Source: Hyphomonadaceae bacterium (GTDB lineage: Bacteria; Pseudomonadota; Alphaproteobacteria; Caulobacterales; Hyphomonadaceae). Taken from it: a stretch of 49,826 nt of DNA. The DNA is taken from the NCBI GenBank assembly GCA_030158285.1, contig JAOATF010000112.1, positions 1 to 49,826 on the forward strand, written 5' to 3'. Shown one piece after another: positions 10,957-17,641 of the stretch. A program made the position numbers and the translations under genes. How positions within the stretch are numbered: the stretch's first letter is position 1; each line of letters begins with the position of its first letter. The notes below the pieces were generated by a model. It searched no databases and was not told the DNA's origin. It worked only from the letters and a program-made list of their open reading frames with translations.

Positions 10957-11706
10957 TTATCGCTTCCAGCCGCCCTCAAGCAGCTTCGCCTCATCCTCCG
11001 CATTCATCGGCGCCCCACTCATCCGCTGATCCAGAAACGCCTCCAGCGCTTCCGACTTCCCGGCCGACGCCGTCTGGAAATCACCCGAAGGTTTCGGCAG
11101 CCCATAAGCCACCACCTGCGTCTTCCACCCATCGCCTTCGCGACAGGCAATCGCCGCCGACGCGCTCTCGCCGCTCACCAGGTCGAACTGCCGGCAGAAC
11201 CCGCCGTCGTCCGAAGCAAACGTCAGGCGCGGCGTCGCCGAGGCGCTGGCGGAAATGGTCACCACCTCACCCGTCCTGCCGCTTTCCAGCATGCGATAGA
11301 TCGGCGAGCTCGCCATGATCTGTCCGTCCGCGCCCGGCGCCAGCGGATCCTCCGCGCCGCGAGTCATCGTCGACATCAGGCCAAACACCCCCGCCGCGCA
11401 CAGCAGCGAAGCCGCAATCGCCCGATGCTCCATCACGAACGCGCTGATGCTGCGCGGCTTGAACGCAATCACCTTCGCTGTCGGCGGCGTTTCCATCGCC
11501 GCCTTCAGGTTCGTCTTCATCGGCGTGTCGTCAATCGCTCCAACCGCGCCAAGATACGCCGTGTTGGCAGACCCCAGACGCTCCATCCGCGCCGCCAGCC
11601 CGGCATCCGCCTCAAGCGCATGCGCCAGCGCATCCATGTCGGCGCCGGCAAGCTCGCCATCCAGAAACGCCGAAAGCTGTTCGTCGGTCCACATGCGCTC
11701 GCTCAT
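10957..11706 (-). CDS. Transmembrane anti-sigma factor
   Basis: The likely role is to hold the ECF sigma factor encoded just upstream at the membrane until an envelope signal releases it. The 249-residue product begins with the typical short anti-sigma domain (DEQLSAFLDGELAGADMDAL, then a helical stretch to about residue 50). It has a single membrane segment at about 98-115 (IAASLLCAAGVFGLM) and a periplasmic domain of about 130 residues with two Cys. There is no HxxxCxxC zinc motif in the N-terminal domain. Its ATG overlaps the sigma gene TGA by 4 bp, so the two are translationally coupled. The start at 11706 is fixed by this overlap; the frame is open farther upstream inside the sigma gene. 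Confidence 0.88.
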   Translation of the reverse strand: MSERMWTDEQLSAFLDGELAGADMDALAHALEADAGLAARMERLGSANTAYLGAVGAIDDTPMKTNLKAAMETPPTAKVIAFKPRSISAFVMEHRAIAASLLCAAGVFGLMSTMTRGAEDPLAPGADGQIMASSPIYRMLESGRTGEVVTISASASATPRLTFASDDGGFCRQFDLVSGESASAAIACREGDGWKTQVVAYGLPKPSGDFQTASAGKSEALEAFLDQRMSGAPMNAEDEAKLLEGGWKR

Positions 11707-12200
11707 GTTGCCGCCTCCAGATGCGCGGCCAGCGCAGCACGTGCACGCGCCAGCCGGCTCATCACCGTACCAATCGGAATGGACAGCGCCTCCGCCGCCT
11801 CGCGATAGGCCATGCCCGCAATCGCCACCATGGCCAGCACTTCGCGCTGGTCTTCCGGCAGCGCGTTGATCCCTTCTTGCGTCCGCCTCAGCGCGGCCTG
11901 CGCCGCCACGCGGTCCTCCGTCGAGACGTCCAGCTCGTTCTCCGCCGCGATATCCATCGCAGCATCCCGGCGCACCTTGCGGGAGCGGAGGTCGTCGATC
12001 CAGATATTGCGACTTACCCTGAACATCCATTTCACCAGTTCGACATCGTCCGGCATCGGGCGCGACAGCACCCGTTCCATCGTGGCTTGCACAAGGTCGT
12101 CAGCGTCATCCGCATGGCGCGTCAGCGCGTATGCAAACCGCCTCAGCTGCGGGACCAGCGCCACCAGGTCCCTGTGCAATTCTGTCCGTTCCCGGGCCAT
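11703..12200 (-). CDS. ECF-family RNA polymerase sigma factor
   Basis: This 165-residue sigma-70 family factor has only regions 2 and 4. Region 2 includes DDADDLVQATMERVL (about 31-45) and WMFRVSRNIWIDDLRS. Region 4 is LPEDQREVLAMVAIAGMAYREAAEALSI with the recognition helix IPIGTVMSRLARARAAL. It is coupled to the anti-sigma gene. A GGAAT-N16-CGTC element ends only 10 bases before the ATG, suggesting autoregulation and an almost leaderless mRNA. Three more such elements precede nearby genes for envelope and secreted proteins. The upstream Shine-Dalgarno sequence is weak, consistent with the short leader. Confidence 0.95.
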   Translation of the reverse strand: MARERTELHRDLVALVPQLRRFAYALTRHADDADDLVQATMERVLSRPMPDDVELVKWMFRVSRNIWIDDLRSRKVRRDAAMDIAAENELDVSTEDRVAAQAALRRTQEGINALPEDQREVLAMVAIAGMAYREAAEALSIPIGTVMSRLARARAALAAHLEAAT

Positions 12201-12210
12201 CTGGTGCTAT

Positions 12211-12235
12211 GACGTGTGGTTGCTGGGTTTATTCC
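12211..12235 (-). promoter_or_regulatory. Putative ECF promoter for sigma/anti-sigma operon
   Basis: On the minus strand, GGAAT (12235-12231) is followed by 16 bases and CGTC (12214-12211), context TGGAATAAAC...ACGTCATA. This fits the -35 GGAAc / -10 CGTc layout typical of ECF promoters. The predicted transcript start lies about 4-5 bases before the ATG at 12200. Confidence 0.7.
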
Positions 12236-12244
12236 ACTGGGTGC

Positions 12245-12269
12245 GGAATTTTATCGGGCCTCAATCGTC
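12245..12269 (+). promoter_or_regulatory. Putative ECF promoter for the subtilase gene
   Basis: GGAAT at 12245-12249, 16 bases, then CGTC at 12266-12269 on the plus strand. It is back to back with the sigma promoter; the two -35 elements are 9 bases apart. The predicted transcript start is near 12276, about 60 bases before the protease ATG. Confidence 0.68.
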
Positions 12270-12338
12270 TGCTGGGTAGAGACAAGAGGTTAAAAGGGTT
12301 CCCGCGTGCGCACTGGCTGGTTTCCATTGAAAAGGCAG

Positions 12339-13673
12339 ATGAAAACGCAGGCCGTTTTCGCAGCCCTCGCGCTTGCCCTCGCGCCAGCCGCATTCGCGCA
12401 GCTGCCCGGCGGCCTCGGCGACAACCCCATCCTTCAGGGAATCGACCGCACCGTGGACCGCACAATCGATCGCACGATCGACCGCGCCGTCACCGATCCC
12501 ATCACCGGCCGCATCGACCGCGCTGTCGAAAAGCTGCTGCAAGCGAAAGACCTGCCGAAGACCCTCATCGACCCGCTGCTTGAACTCCCCCTGCTGCCCG
12601 CCCGCAAGGAAGTGACGGTGGAAGACAACTGGCGCGCGCTCGATCACGAATGGATCGCCCTGCTCACGCCCGAACAGATGCCGACGCTCCGGGCAGCCAA
12701 CGTCCAGATCCTCAGCCAGCGCGCGCTCTCGTCGTCGGGCCTGATCCTCGTCCGTGTCATCGTCTCCGACCAGGACAACATCCCCGGCCGCGCCGAAGCC
12801 CTCCTGCGCAGCCTCGGCGCCACCTCCGCCGACCGCAACCACATCTACAACGAACGCAGTGGCCCCGCGCCCGACCCGGAACCAGACCCATCGCCCGCCC
12901 CGCAAGGCGGCGGCAGTGGCGGCAAGATCACCATCGGCCTCATCGACACCGCGCTGGTGAAAAAGCATCCGGCTCTCAACCGCGCCAACATCGCCGAACG
13001 CGACTTCGTGGAAAGCTCCAACGCCCGCCCCACCGCGCACGGCACAGCCATCGCCTCTCTTCTTGTGGGCAAGGAGCGCGAACACCGCGGCCTCCTGCCC
13101 GATGCGCGCCTCGTCTCCGCCTCTGTCTTCTACCAGGGCGAAAGCGGCGCCACCGGCGCCACCACCTCCGCCCTGATCGCCGCGCTCGACTGGATGTCCG
13201 CCGAAAAAGTGCAGGTCGTGAACATGAGCCTCGCCGGCCCGCCCAACCAGGTGCTCGGCCAGATGATCGACACGCTCTCGAAGCGCGGCGTGATCGTTGT
13301 CGCCGCCGTCGGCAATGACGGCCCCTCCGCGCGCCCGCTCTATCCCGCCGCCTTCGACCCCGTCGTCGCCGTCACCGCCGTTGATCGCAAGAAGAACATC
13401 TATCGCTGGGCCAACCAGGGCCCGCAGGTCGATTTCGCCGCATGGGGCGTCTCCACGCCCGTCGCCCTTCCGAAGGGCGGCTATGGCGCGGAAAGCGGAA
13501 CCTCCTTCGCCGCGCCCATCGTCGCCGCCGCCATCGCCGAGCAGATGGCAAAAGGCGGCGGATCTGCATCCGCCGCCGTTCAATCGCTCATAGCTCAAGC
13601 CGAAGATCTCGGCGGCAAGGGGCGGGACAACACCTATGGCTATGGCCTGGTGAAACCCGCCGCCTGGCGCTGA
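12339..13673 (+). CDS. Secreted subtilisin-like (S8) serine protease
   Basis: From the ATG at 12339 (AAAGG just upstream; signal peptide ending AAFAQ) the product is 444 residues. An upstream GTG at 12306 is less likely. After the signal peptide comes a short repetitive stretch of Asp-Arg-Thr/Ala steps (DRTVDRTIDRTIDRAV, about 31-46), then a prodomain-like region and a Gly/Pro linker. The S8 domain follows with Asp in GLIDTALV (D203), His in TAHGTAIASLL (H234), the oxyanion Asn in AAVGNDGPS and Ser in SGTSFAAP (S389). All catalytic residues are present. No outer-membrane autotransporter domain follows, so it should act in the periplasm or outside. It is divergent from the ECF sigma gene and has its own matching ECF-type promoter. 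It could process an envelope signal or the secreted proteins of this locus (inference). Confidence 0.92.
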   Translation: MKTQAVFAALALALAPAAFAQLPGGLGDNPILQGIDRTVDRTIDRTIDRAVTDPITGRIDRAVEKLLQAKDLPKTLIDPLLELPLLPARKEVTVEDNWRALDHEWIALLTPEQMPTLRAANVQILSQRALSSSGLILVRVIVSDQDNIPGRAEALLRSLGATSADRNHIYNERSGPAPDPEPDPSPAPQGGGSGGKITIGLIDTALVKKHPALNRANIAERDFVESSNARPTAHGTAIASLLVGKEREHRGLLPDARLVSASVFYQGESGATGATTSALIAALDWMSAEKVQVVNMSLAGPPNQVLGQMIDTLSKRGVIVVAAVGNDGPSARPLYPAAFDPVVAVTAVDRKKNIYRWANQGPQVDFAAWGVSTPVALPKGGYGAESGTSFAAPIVAAAIAEQMAKGGGSASAAVQSLIAQAEDLGGKGRDNTYGYGLVKPAAWR

Positions 13674-13675
13674 CC

Positions 13676-14611
13676 TCAGTACTTCACCCCCAGCTTCAAC
13701 GACGTGACATGCTCGTCGTAATCCGCCGAGGCGAGGTTCGACTGGTATCCACCGAAGCGATACGAGCCCTCGATAAACACATTGTCCGTGATCGGCGCTT
13801 CAAGTGACACATCAACACCCGCGCGCTTGTCCACACGCGGCGCGCCGATGGACGGCGTCGGCGCATCATAGTCACGCTGCTCGTATTCAACGCCTGCACG
13901 GAACGTCATTTCCCGGTCCAGCGCATCAAACCGCTGCACCAGCCGCACCCGCGCCGAACCCGCCTTGAAGTCCAGCTCATCCGTATTCGCATCTTCCTCG
14001 ATCGCCTTGCCGCTCACCGCGATGTAGCGCTTCGTCCCATCGAGAAAAAAGTAAGCATCCGCCGCCAGCGTATCCGACGTCGCATCCCGCTCCGGCCGCC
14101 CCGCGAACGACTTGTCCGTCGCCGCATAGGAGCCGCGCAGGAACAGCGTCTCGCCGAACTGCTTAGAGATGTAGGGCGAGACCTGCGTGAACGTCAGGTA
14201 CTCATCTCCATCAAGGTTGGCCTGCGCCGGGTTCCCCAGCACACCCACCGTGACGACACCAAAATCATACGCCGCCTCGCCATAGCCGCGATGCAGCGCC
14301 AGGTCGAACGCATCGAACTCATCATGCAGCGTCTGCGAAAACTCATAGCCCGCGCGCAGCGTCAGCTTGTCCACCGGCGTCGCATTCACTTCCGCCAGCA
14401 CGTTGAACGTTGCCGCCCAGTCGCCCTGACCCGTATTGGTGTCGAGGTCCTGCACCGCAACGTTCGAATTGTATTCGGCCCCGGCCTTGCCCTCGAGACG
14501 GAAGGTCGGCCCGGATGACGGCGCCGCGGTCTCCTGCGCCTGCGCGCCCACCGCGAACATGGCCAGCGCCCCCGCGCCCACGCCACATGCCAGCCTGTTC
14601 AGGTTAAACAT
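13676..14611 (-). CDS. Outer-membrane beta-barrel protein
   Basis: The 311-residue product has a signal peptide (about 1-25, ending VGAQAQ) and then alternating hydrophobic/polar strands through to a C-terminal SLKLGVKY, the aromatic end expected of a barrel assembled by BAM. Near its start, GKAGAEYNSNVAV resembles the first strands of barrels in surface-lipoprotein-assembly (DUF560/Slam-like) and exopolysaccharide-related proteins; that resemblance is weak and by eye. I chose ATG 14611 because GGAG stands 6 bases before it. It is second in a two-gene operon after the low-complexity secreted protein (60 bp gap), behind an ECF-type promoter. Its stop is 2 bp from the convergent protease stop. 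Confidence 0.75.
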   Translation of the reverse strand: MFNLNRLACGVGAGALAMFAVGAQAQETAAPSSGPTFRLEGKAGAEYNSNVAVQDLDTNTGQGDWAATFNVLAEVNATPVDKLTLRAGYEFSQTLHDEFDAFDLALHRGYGEAAYDFGVVTVGVLGNPAQANLDGDEYLTFTQVSPYISKQFGETLFLRGSYAATDKSFAGRPERDATSDTLAADAYFFLDGTKRYIAVSGKAIEEDANTDELDFKAGSARVRLVQRFDALDREMTFRAGVEYEQRDYDAPTPSIGAPRVDKRAGVDVSLEAPITDNVFIEGSYRFGGYQSNLASADYDEHVTSLKLGVKY

Positions 14612-14671
14612 GAAGATCTCCATTGCAGACCGGCGGCGCACGCAACGCCGCCGGTCCATCAGGTTGTTAAG

Positions 14672-15418
14672 TTAGAGGCCGAGCCCGCCGCGAATGTCCT
14701 TGGCGATATTGGCCGACACGTCCTTGGCGATGTCCGCCTTGATCGCGTTGTTCACGTCCTGGCTGACGCTGGCCGCGATCTCGCCGGCGACTTCGCCGTT
14801 GATCGAACCGGTGATCTCGCCATTCAGCGTCTTGCTCAGCGTGGCGGAAATATCCTGAGACACGCCGCCGGCCACGTTGGCCGAGAGAGCGCCCTGCGCC
14901 GAACCCGCTGCCGATTGGGCGGTCTCGCCCGTCGACTGGCCGGTCTGTTTTGCGGTCTGCACCGCGCCCTTGGCCGTCGCCGTCGCATTGGCCTTGGCCT
15001 CTTTCGTGGTGGAGATCGCCATCGTCTTGGTCGCGTCGACCTTGGCCTTGGTGGTATCCACTGCGCCGCCAACACGTTCGCGCGCCTGGCCGGTCGTGGT
15101 CTTCACGGCCGACGTGGCGTTGCCGACAGCATTCGTGTTGATGCCGCCGCCGAAGCCGCCGCTGGCATTGCCCGAGGCGCCTTCAGTGTTGGCGTTGCCG
15201 CTGGCATTGCCGCCGCCGCCGAGATCGGCATTGGTCGAACCCGCCTGCGCCGACGCATTGCCGCCACCGGCCGCTTCGCCGCGCACGCCTTCAGACTTCG
15301 ACGCACTGCCGCTGAAACCACCGCCACCGCTGACCGACACTTGCGCCAGCGCGACAGGGCTCAGCGCCAGAGCGGCGCCGGCGAGAAGAAGGACTTTGAG
15401 GTTGTTGAGACGTGCCAT
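14672..15418 (-). CDS. Secreted low-complexity Gly/Ala/Asn/Thr-rich protein
   Basis: The product is 248 residues from ATG 15418, with AAGGGAG upstream and a clear signal peptide ending PVALAQ (about 1-26). The mature part has three blocks. First is a Gly/Asn/Ser-rich stretch with GNASGN-type steps (about 27-105). Second is a Thr/Lys/Ala-rich helical stretch (about 105-165, with TTK and TAK repeats). Third is a C-terminal region of short alternating repeats (EITGSINGEVAGEIAASVSQ, about 185-240). No enzymatic motif is visible and I do not recognise a family. Composition suggests a surface or matrix protein. It leads the operon with the outer-membrane barrel and has a GGAAT-N16-CGTC promoter. 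Confidence 0.75.
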   Translation of the reverse strand: MARLNNLKVLLLAGAALALSPVALAQVSVSGGGGFSGSASKSEGVRGEAAGGGNASAQAGSTNADLGGGGNASGNANTEGASGNASGGFGGGINTNAVGNATSAVKTTTGQARERVGGAVDTTKAKVDATKTMAISTTKEAKANATATAKGAVQTAKQTGQSTGETAQSAAGSAQGALSANVAGGVSQDISATLSKTLNGEITGSINGEVAGEIAASVSQDVNNAIKADIAKDVSANIAKDIRGGLGL

Positions 15419-15449
15419 TGGAAACTCCCTTGCTGGCATTTGCGAGGGA

Positions 15450-15474
15450 GACGGGCGACCCGCCGGTTTATTCC
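15450..15474 (-). promoter_or_regulatory. Putative ECF promoter for the secreted protein/barrel operon
   Basis: On the minus strand, GGAAT (15474-15470), 16 bases, CGTC (15453-15450), context CGGAATAAAC...CCGTCTCC. The first four bases after GGAAT (AAAC) are the same as in the sigma promoter. The predicted start is about 25 bases before the ATG at 15418, leaving room for the AAGGGAG ribosome site. Confidence 0.7.
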
Positions 15475-15553
15475 GCGAATTCCGGCGAGAATGCGAAAAA
15501 TCTGCGTCCACACCGCGTTAACCACGCCCCGGAACTTTTCTTGCGGCTCACGT

Positions 15554-15578
15554 GGAATAAGCCGCCGCGTCGTCCGTC
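15554..15578 (+). promoter_or_regulatory. Putative ECF promoter for the lipoprotein gene
   Basis: GGAAT at 15554-15558, 16 bases, CGTC at 15575-15578, context TGGAATAAGC...CCGTCATC. It is divergent from the site at 15450-15474 and leaves a leader of about 75 bases before the lipoprotein ATG. Confidence 0.7.
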
Positions 15579-15659
15579 ATCCCAGCATCAGAACGAACGG
15601 GGACGCATCGCTTCTGATCTGCGCCCCCACGAATTGAAACAATACGGATGGAGACGACA

Positions 15660-16166
15660 ATGAAGACGCTTATCGCCGCCTCGATCGCCGCGCTCTCGCT
15701 CGCCGCCTGCGCCTCCGCGCCGACGCCGCAGGAAGCCCGCAACGCCTACTCGGAAGGCTACACAGAGCGCGCCCTCTCCGCGAACCGCTACCTCGTCGAA
15801 TACCGCATGGATGGTTCTGATTATCAGCGCGCCTACGACCTCGCTCTCTGGCGCGCCGCCCAGCTGACAGTGCAGCACGGCTATTCCAGCTTCGAGATCG
15901 TCAGCCGCGACTCCGATACGGATATCGGCGCCCGCCCCACCACCACGTTCAGCACGCAGCACGGCGTCGCCTACGAACGCTCCTGCAGCCTCGTTGGCTG
16001 CTCCACCAGGGCGCGTCCGGTGACGTGGAATGAAGTGGAGTTCAAAACTGACGGCCGCCGCCCGTCGCGCATCGTCTCGCTCGAAGTGCTGATGACGGCG
16101 AACAGCCCCTCATCCTCCCCGAACCACTACGACGCGTCGGCCATCCTCGCCAACGCGCGCAGCTAG
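15660..16166 (+). CDS. CC0125/CC1285-type lipoprotein
   Basis: The 168-residue product has a lipoprotein signal with lipobox LAAC (Cys17). I chose ATG 15660 over the in-frame ATG at 15648 because GGAG lies 7 bases before it. The mature region contains RYLVEYRMDGSDYQRAYDLA, then LWRAAQLTVQHGYSSFEIV. This arrangement (RY.V.Y.G...A...LLRAAELT...GY..F.VV) is that of the Caulobacterales lipoprotein family named for CC0125/CC1285, of unknown function. The residue after the lipid Cys is Ala, so no Asp retention signal is present. It is the plus-strand member of the ECF-promoter cluster and converges on the acyl-CoA dehydrogenase gene. Confidence 0.8.
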   Translation: MKTLIAASIAALSLAACASAPTPQEARNAYSEGYTERALSANRYLVEYRMDGSDYQRAYDLALWRAAQLTVQHGYSSFEIVSRDSDTDIGARPTTTFSTQHGVAYERSCSLVGCSTRARPVTWNEVEFKTDGRRPSRIVSLEVLMTANSPSSSPNHYDASAILANARS

Positions 16167-16215
16167 AGCCGCCCCACCGCCCCCCCCCGACTACCGCCCC
16201 CTGTCCGGGGCGCGG

Positions 16216-16266
16216 CGCGCCGGCGCATGACCGATGGCCTCCTCGCCACCGCCACGCGCCGGCGCA
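16216..16266. repeat. Two copies of a 12-bp GC palindrome between convergent genes
   Basis: CGCGCCGGCGCA occurs at 16216-16227 and 16255-16266. Each contains the perfect 10-bp palindrome GCGCCGGCGC, so the copies can also pair with each other across a 28-base loop. They lie between the convergent lipoprotein and acyl-CoA dehydrogenase genes, just after a run of nine C (16180-16188). A bidirectional terminator is possible, but no T-tract follows. Confidence 0.5.
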
Positions 16267-16273
16267 ACCCGTT

Positions 16274-17539
16274 TTACGGCGTGTTGCTGCCCGGCTGGTG
16301 CTTCTTGATCTCGTGACGGCTCACCACCATGTGGTGAACCTCATCCGGGCCATCGGCAAAGCGCAGGTGGCGCACGTCGGCATAGAGCTCCGCAAGCGGC
16401 GTCCACTGCGAGATACCCGTCGCGCCGTGAACCTGGATCGCCTCGTCGATGATGCGGCAGGTGATTTCCGGGATCATCGACTTGACCATCGACACCCAGA
16501 CACGGGCTTCCTTGTTGCCCAGCACGTCCATCGCCTTGGCGGCCTTGAGAACCATCAGGCGCATCTGCTCGATGTCGTAACGCGCGCGGCTCACGACTTC
16601 CGGGTTCTTGCCCAGCTTGATCAACGGCTGGCCGAACGCTTCACGCGACAGGCCACGCTTGATCATCATTTCCAGCGCGGCTTCCGCCTTGCCGATGGTG
16701 CGCATGCAGTGGTGGATGCGGCCCGGTCCAAGGCGAACTTGGCTGATCTCGAAACCACGGCCCTCGCCGAGCAGGATGTTTTCCTTCGGCACGCGGACGT
16801 TGGTGAACTTGATGTGCATGTGCCCGCGCGGCGCGTGGTCGGCGCCGAACACGTGCATCGGCCCGAGCACCTTCACGCCGGGCGTGTCCATCGGCACGAG
16901 GATCTGTGACTGCTGCAGGTGGGCAGGGGCGTCGGGGCTGGTCTTGACCATGGTGATCATGATCTTGCAGCGCGGATCGCCCGCGTTCGAGATGTAGTAC
17001 TTCTCGCCGTTGATCACCCACTCATTGCCTTCGAGCACGGCGCTCGTGGAAATGTTCTTGGCGTCCGACGAGGCGACGTTCGGCTCGGTCATCGCATAGG
17101 CCGAACGGATCTCGCCGTTCAGCAGCGGCTCCAGCCACGTCTTCTTCTGCGCCGGCGTGCCCACACGCTCCAGCACTTCCATGTTGCCCGTGTCCGGCGC
17201 GGAGCAGTTCAGCGTCTCGGAGGCGAGGTGATACTTGCCGAGTTCGGCGGCGATATACGCGTAGTCGAGGTTGGAGAGGCCCTCGCCCGTTTCCGAGTCC
17301 GGCAGGAAGAAATTCCACAGGCCCGCGGCCTTGGCTTTCTTCTTGGCGCCGTCCAGCAGCTCCAGCTGCCGCGGATGCCACGACCAGCGGTCCGTCTTCT
17401 GGTTATCCAGCTCGTCGAATTCCTCGAGGATCGGCGCGACGTTCTCCGCGATGTGCTTCTTCACGGCATCGAAAAGCGGCCGCGCCTTGTCCGACATGCG
17501 GAGGTCATTGAGGGCGTGCTCGCGCTCGGCATCTGTCAT
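16274..17539 (-). CDS. Acyl-CoA dehydrogenase family protein (ACAD10/11-like)
   Basis: A flavin-dependent alpha,beta-dehydrogenase of acyl-CoA thioesters that passes electrons to ETF. The 421-residue product has the helical N-terminal domain, the central beta-domain with AYAMTEPNVASSDAKN (FAD/substrate contacts), and the C-terminal helical domain with the FAD-contacting QVHGATGISQ and a closing region HLRFADGPDEVHH. This C-terminal wording is typical of the long-chain ACAD10/11-like subgroup rather than FadE. The start ATG has GGGAG 7 bases upstream. It stands alone, convergent with the lipoprotein gene and downstream of the Mfd-like gene. Chain-length specificity cannot be read by eye. Confidence 0.9.
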   Translation of the reverse strand: MTDAEREHALNDLRMSDKARPLFDAVKKHIAENVAPILEEFDELDNQKTDRWSWHPRQLELLDGAKKKAKAAGLWNFFLPDSETGEGLSNLDYAYIAAELGKYHLASETLNCSAPDTGNMEVLERVGTPAQKKTWLEPLLNGEIRSAYAMTEPNVASSDAKNISTSAVLEGNEWVINGEKYYISNAGDPRCKIMITMVKTSPDAPAHLQQSQILVPMDTPGVKVLGPMHVFGADHAPRGHMHIKFTNVRVPKENILLGEGRGFEISQVRLGPGRIHHCMRTIGKAEAALEMMIKRGLSREAFGQPLIKLGKNPEVVSRARYDIEQMRLMVLKAAKAMDVLGNKEARVWVSMVKSMIPEITCRIIDEAIQVHGATGISQWTPLAELYADVRHLRFADGPDEVHHMVVSRHEIKKHQPGSNTP

Positions 17540-17641
17540 TTTTTGCTCCCGGTTCTTTTGCTCCGGGCATCGTATAACCGTCCGAAGCCGTTTGGCGACC
17601 CGGACAGGCGCAACCGCGACATTATTGTTGCCGAGACAGCC

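Noticed and set aside
12261-13598. Minus-strand frame opposite the subtilase
   Set aside because: Gly/Asp-rich shadow; the plus strand carries all S8 catalytic motifs.
15531-15554. GGAAC-N15-CGTG as a fifth ECF promoter
   Set aside because: The spacer is 15 and the -10 is CGTG rather than CGTC; a better site lies 23 bases downstream.
16180-16188. Run of nine C as a possible phase-variable tract
   Set aside because: It lies between two stop codons of convergent genes and cannot shift a reading frame.
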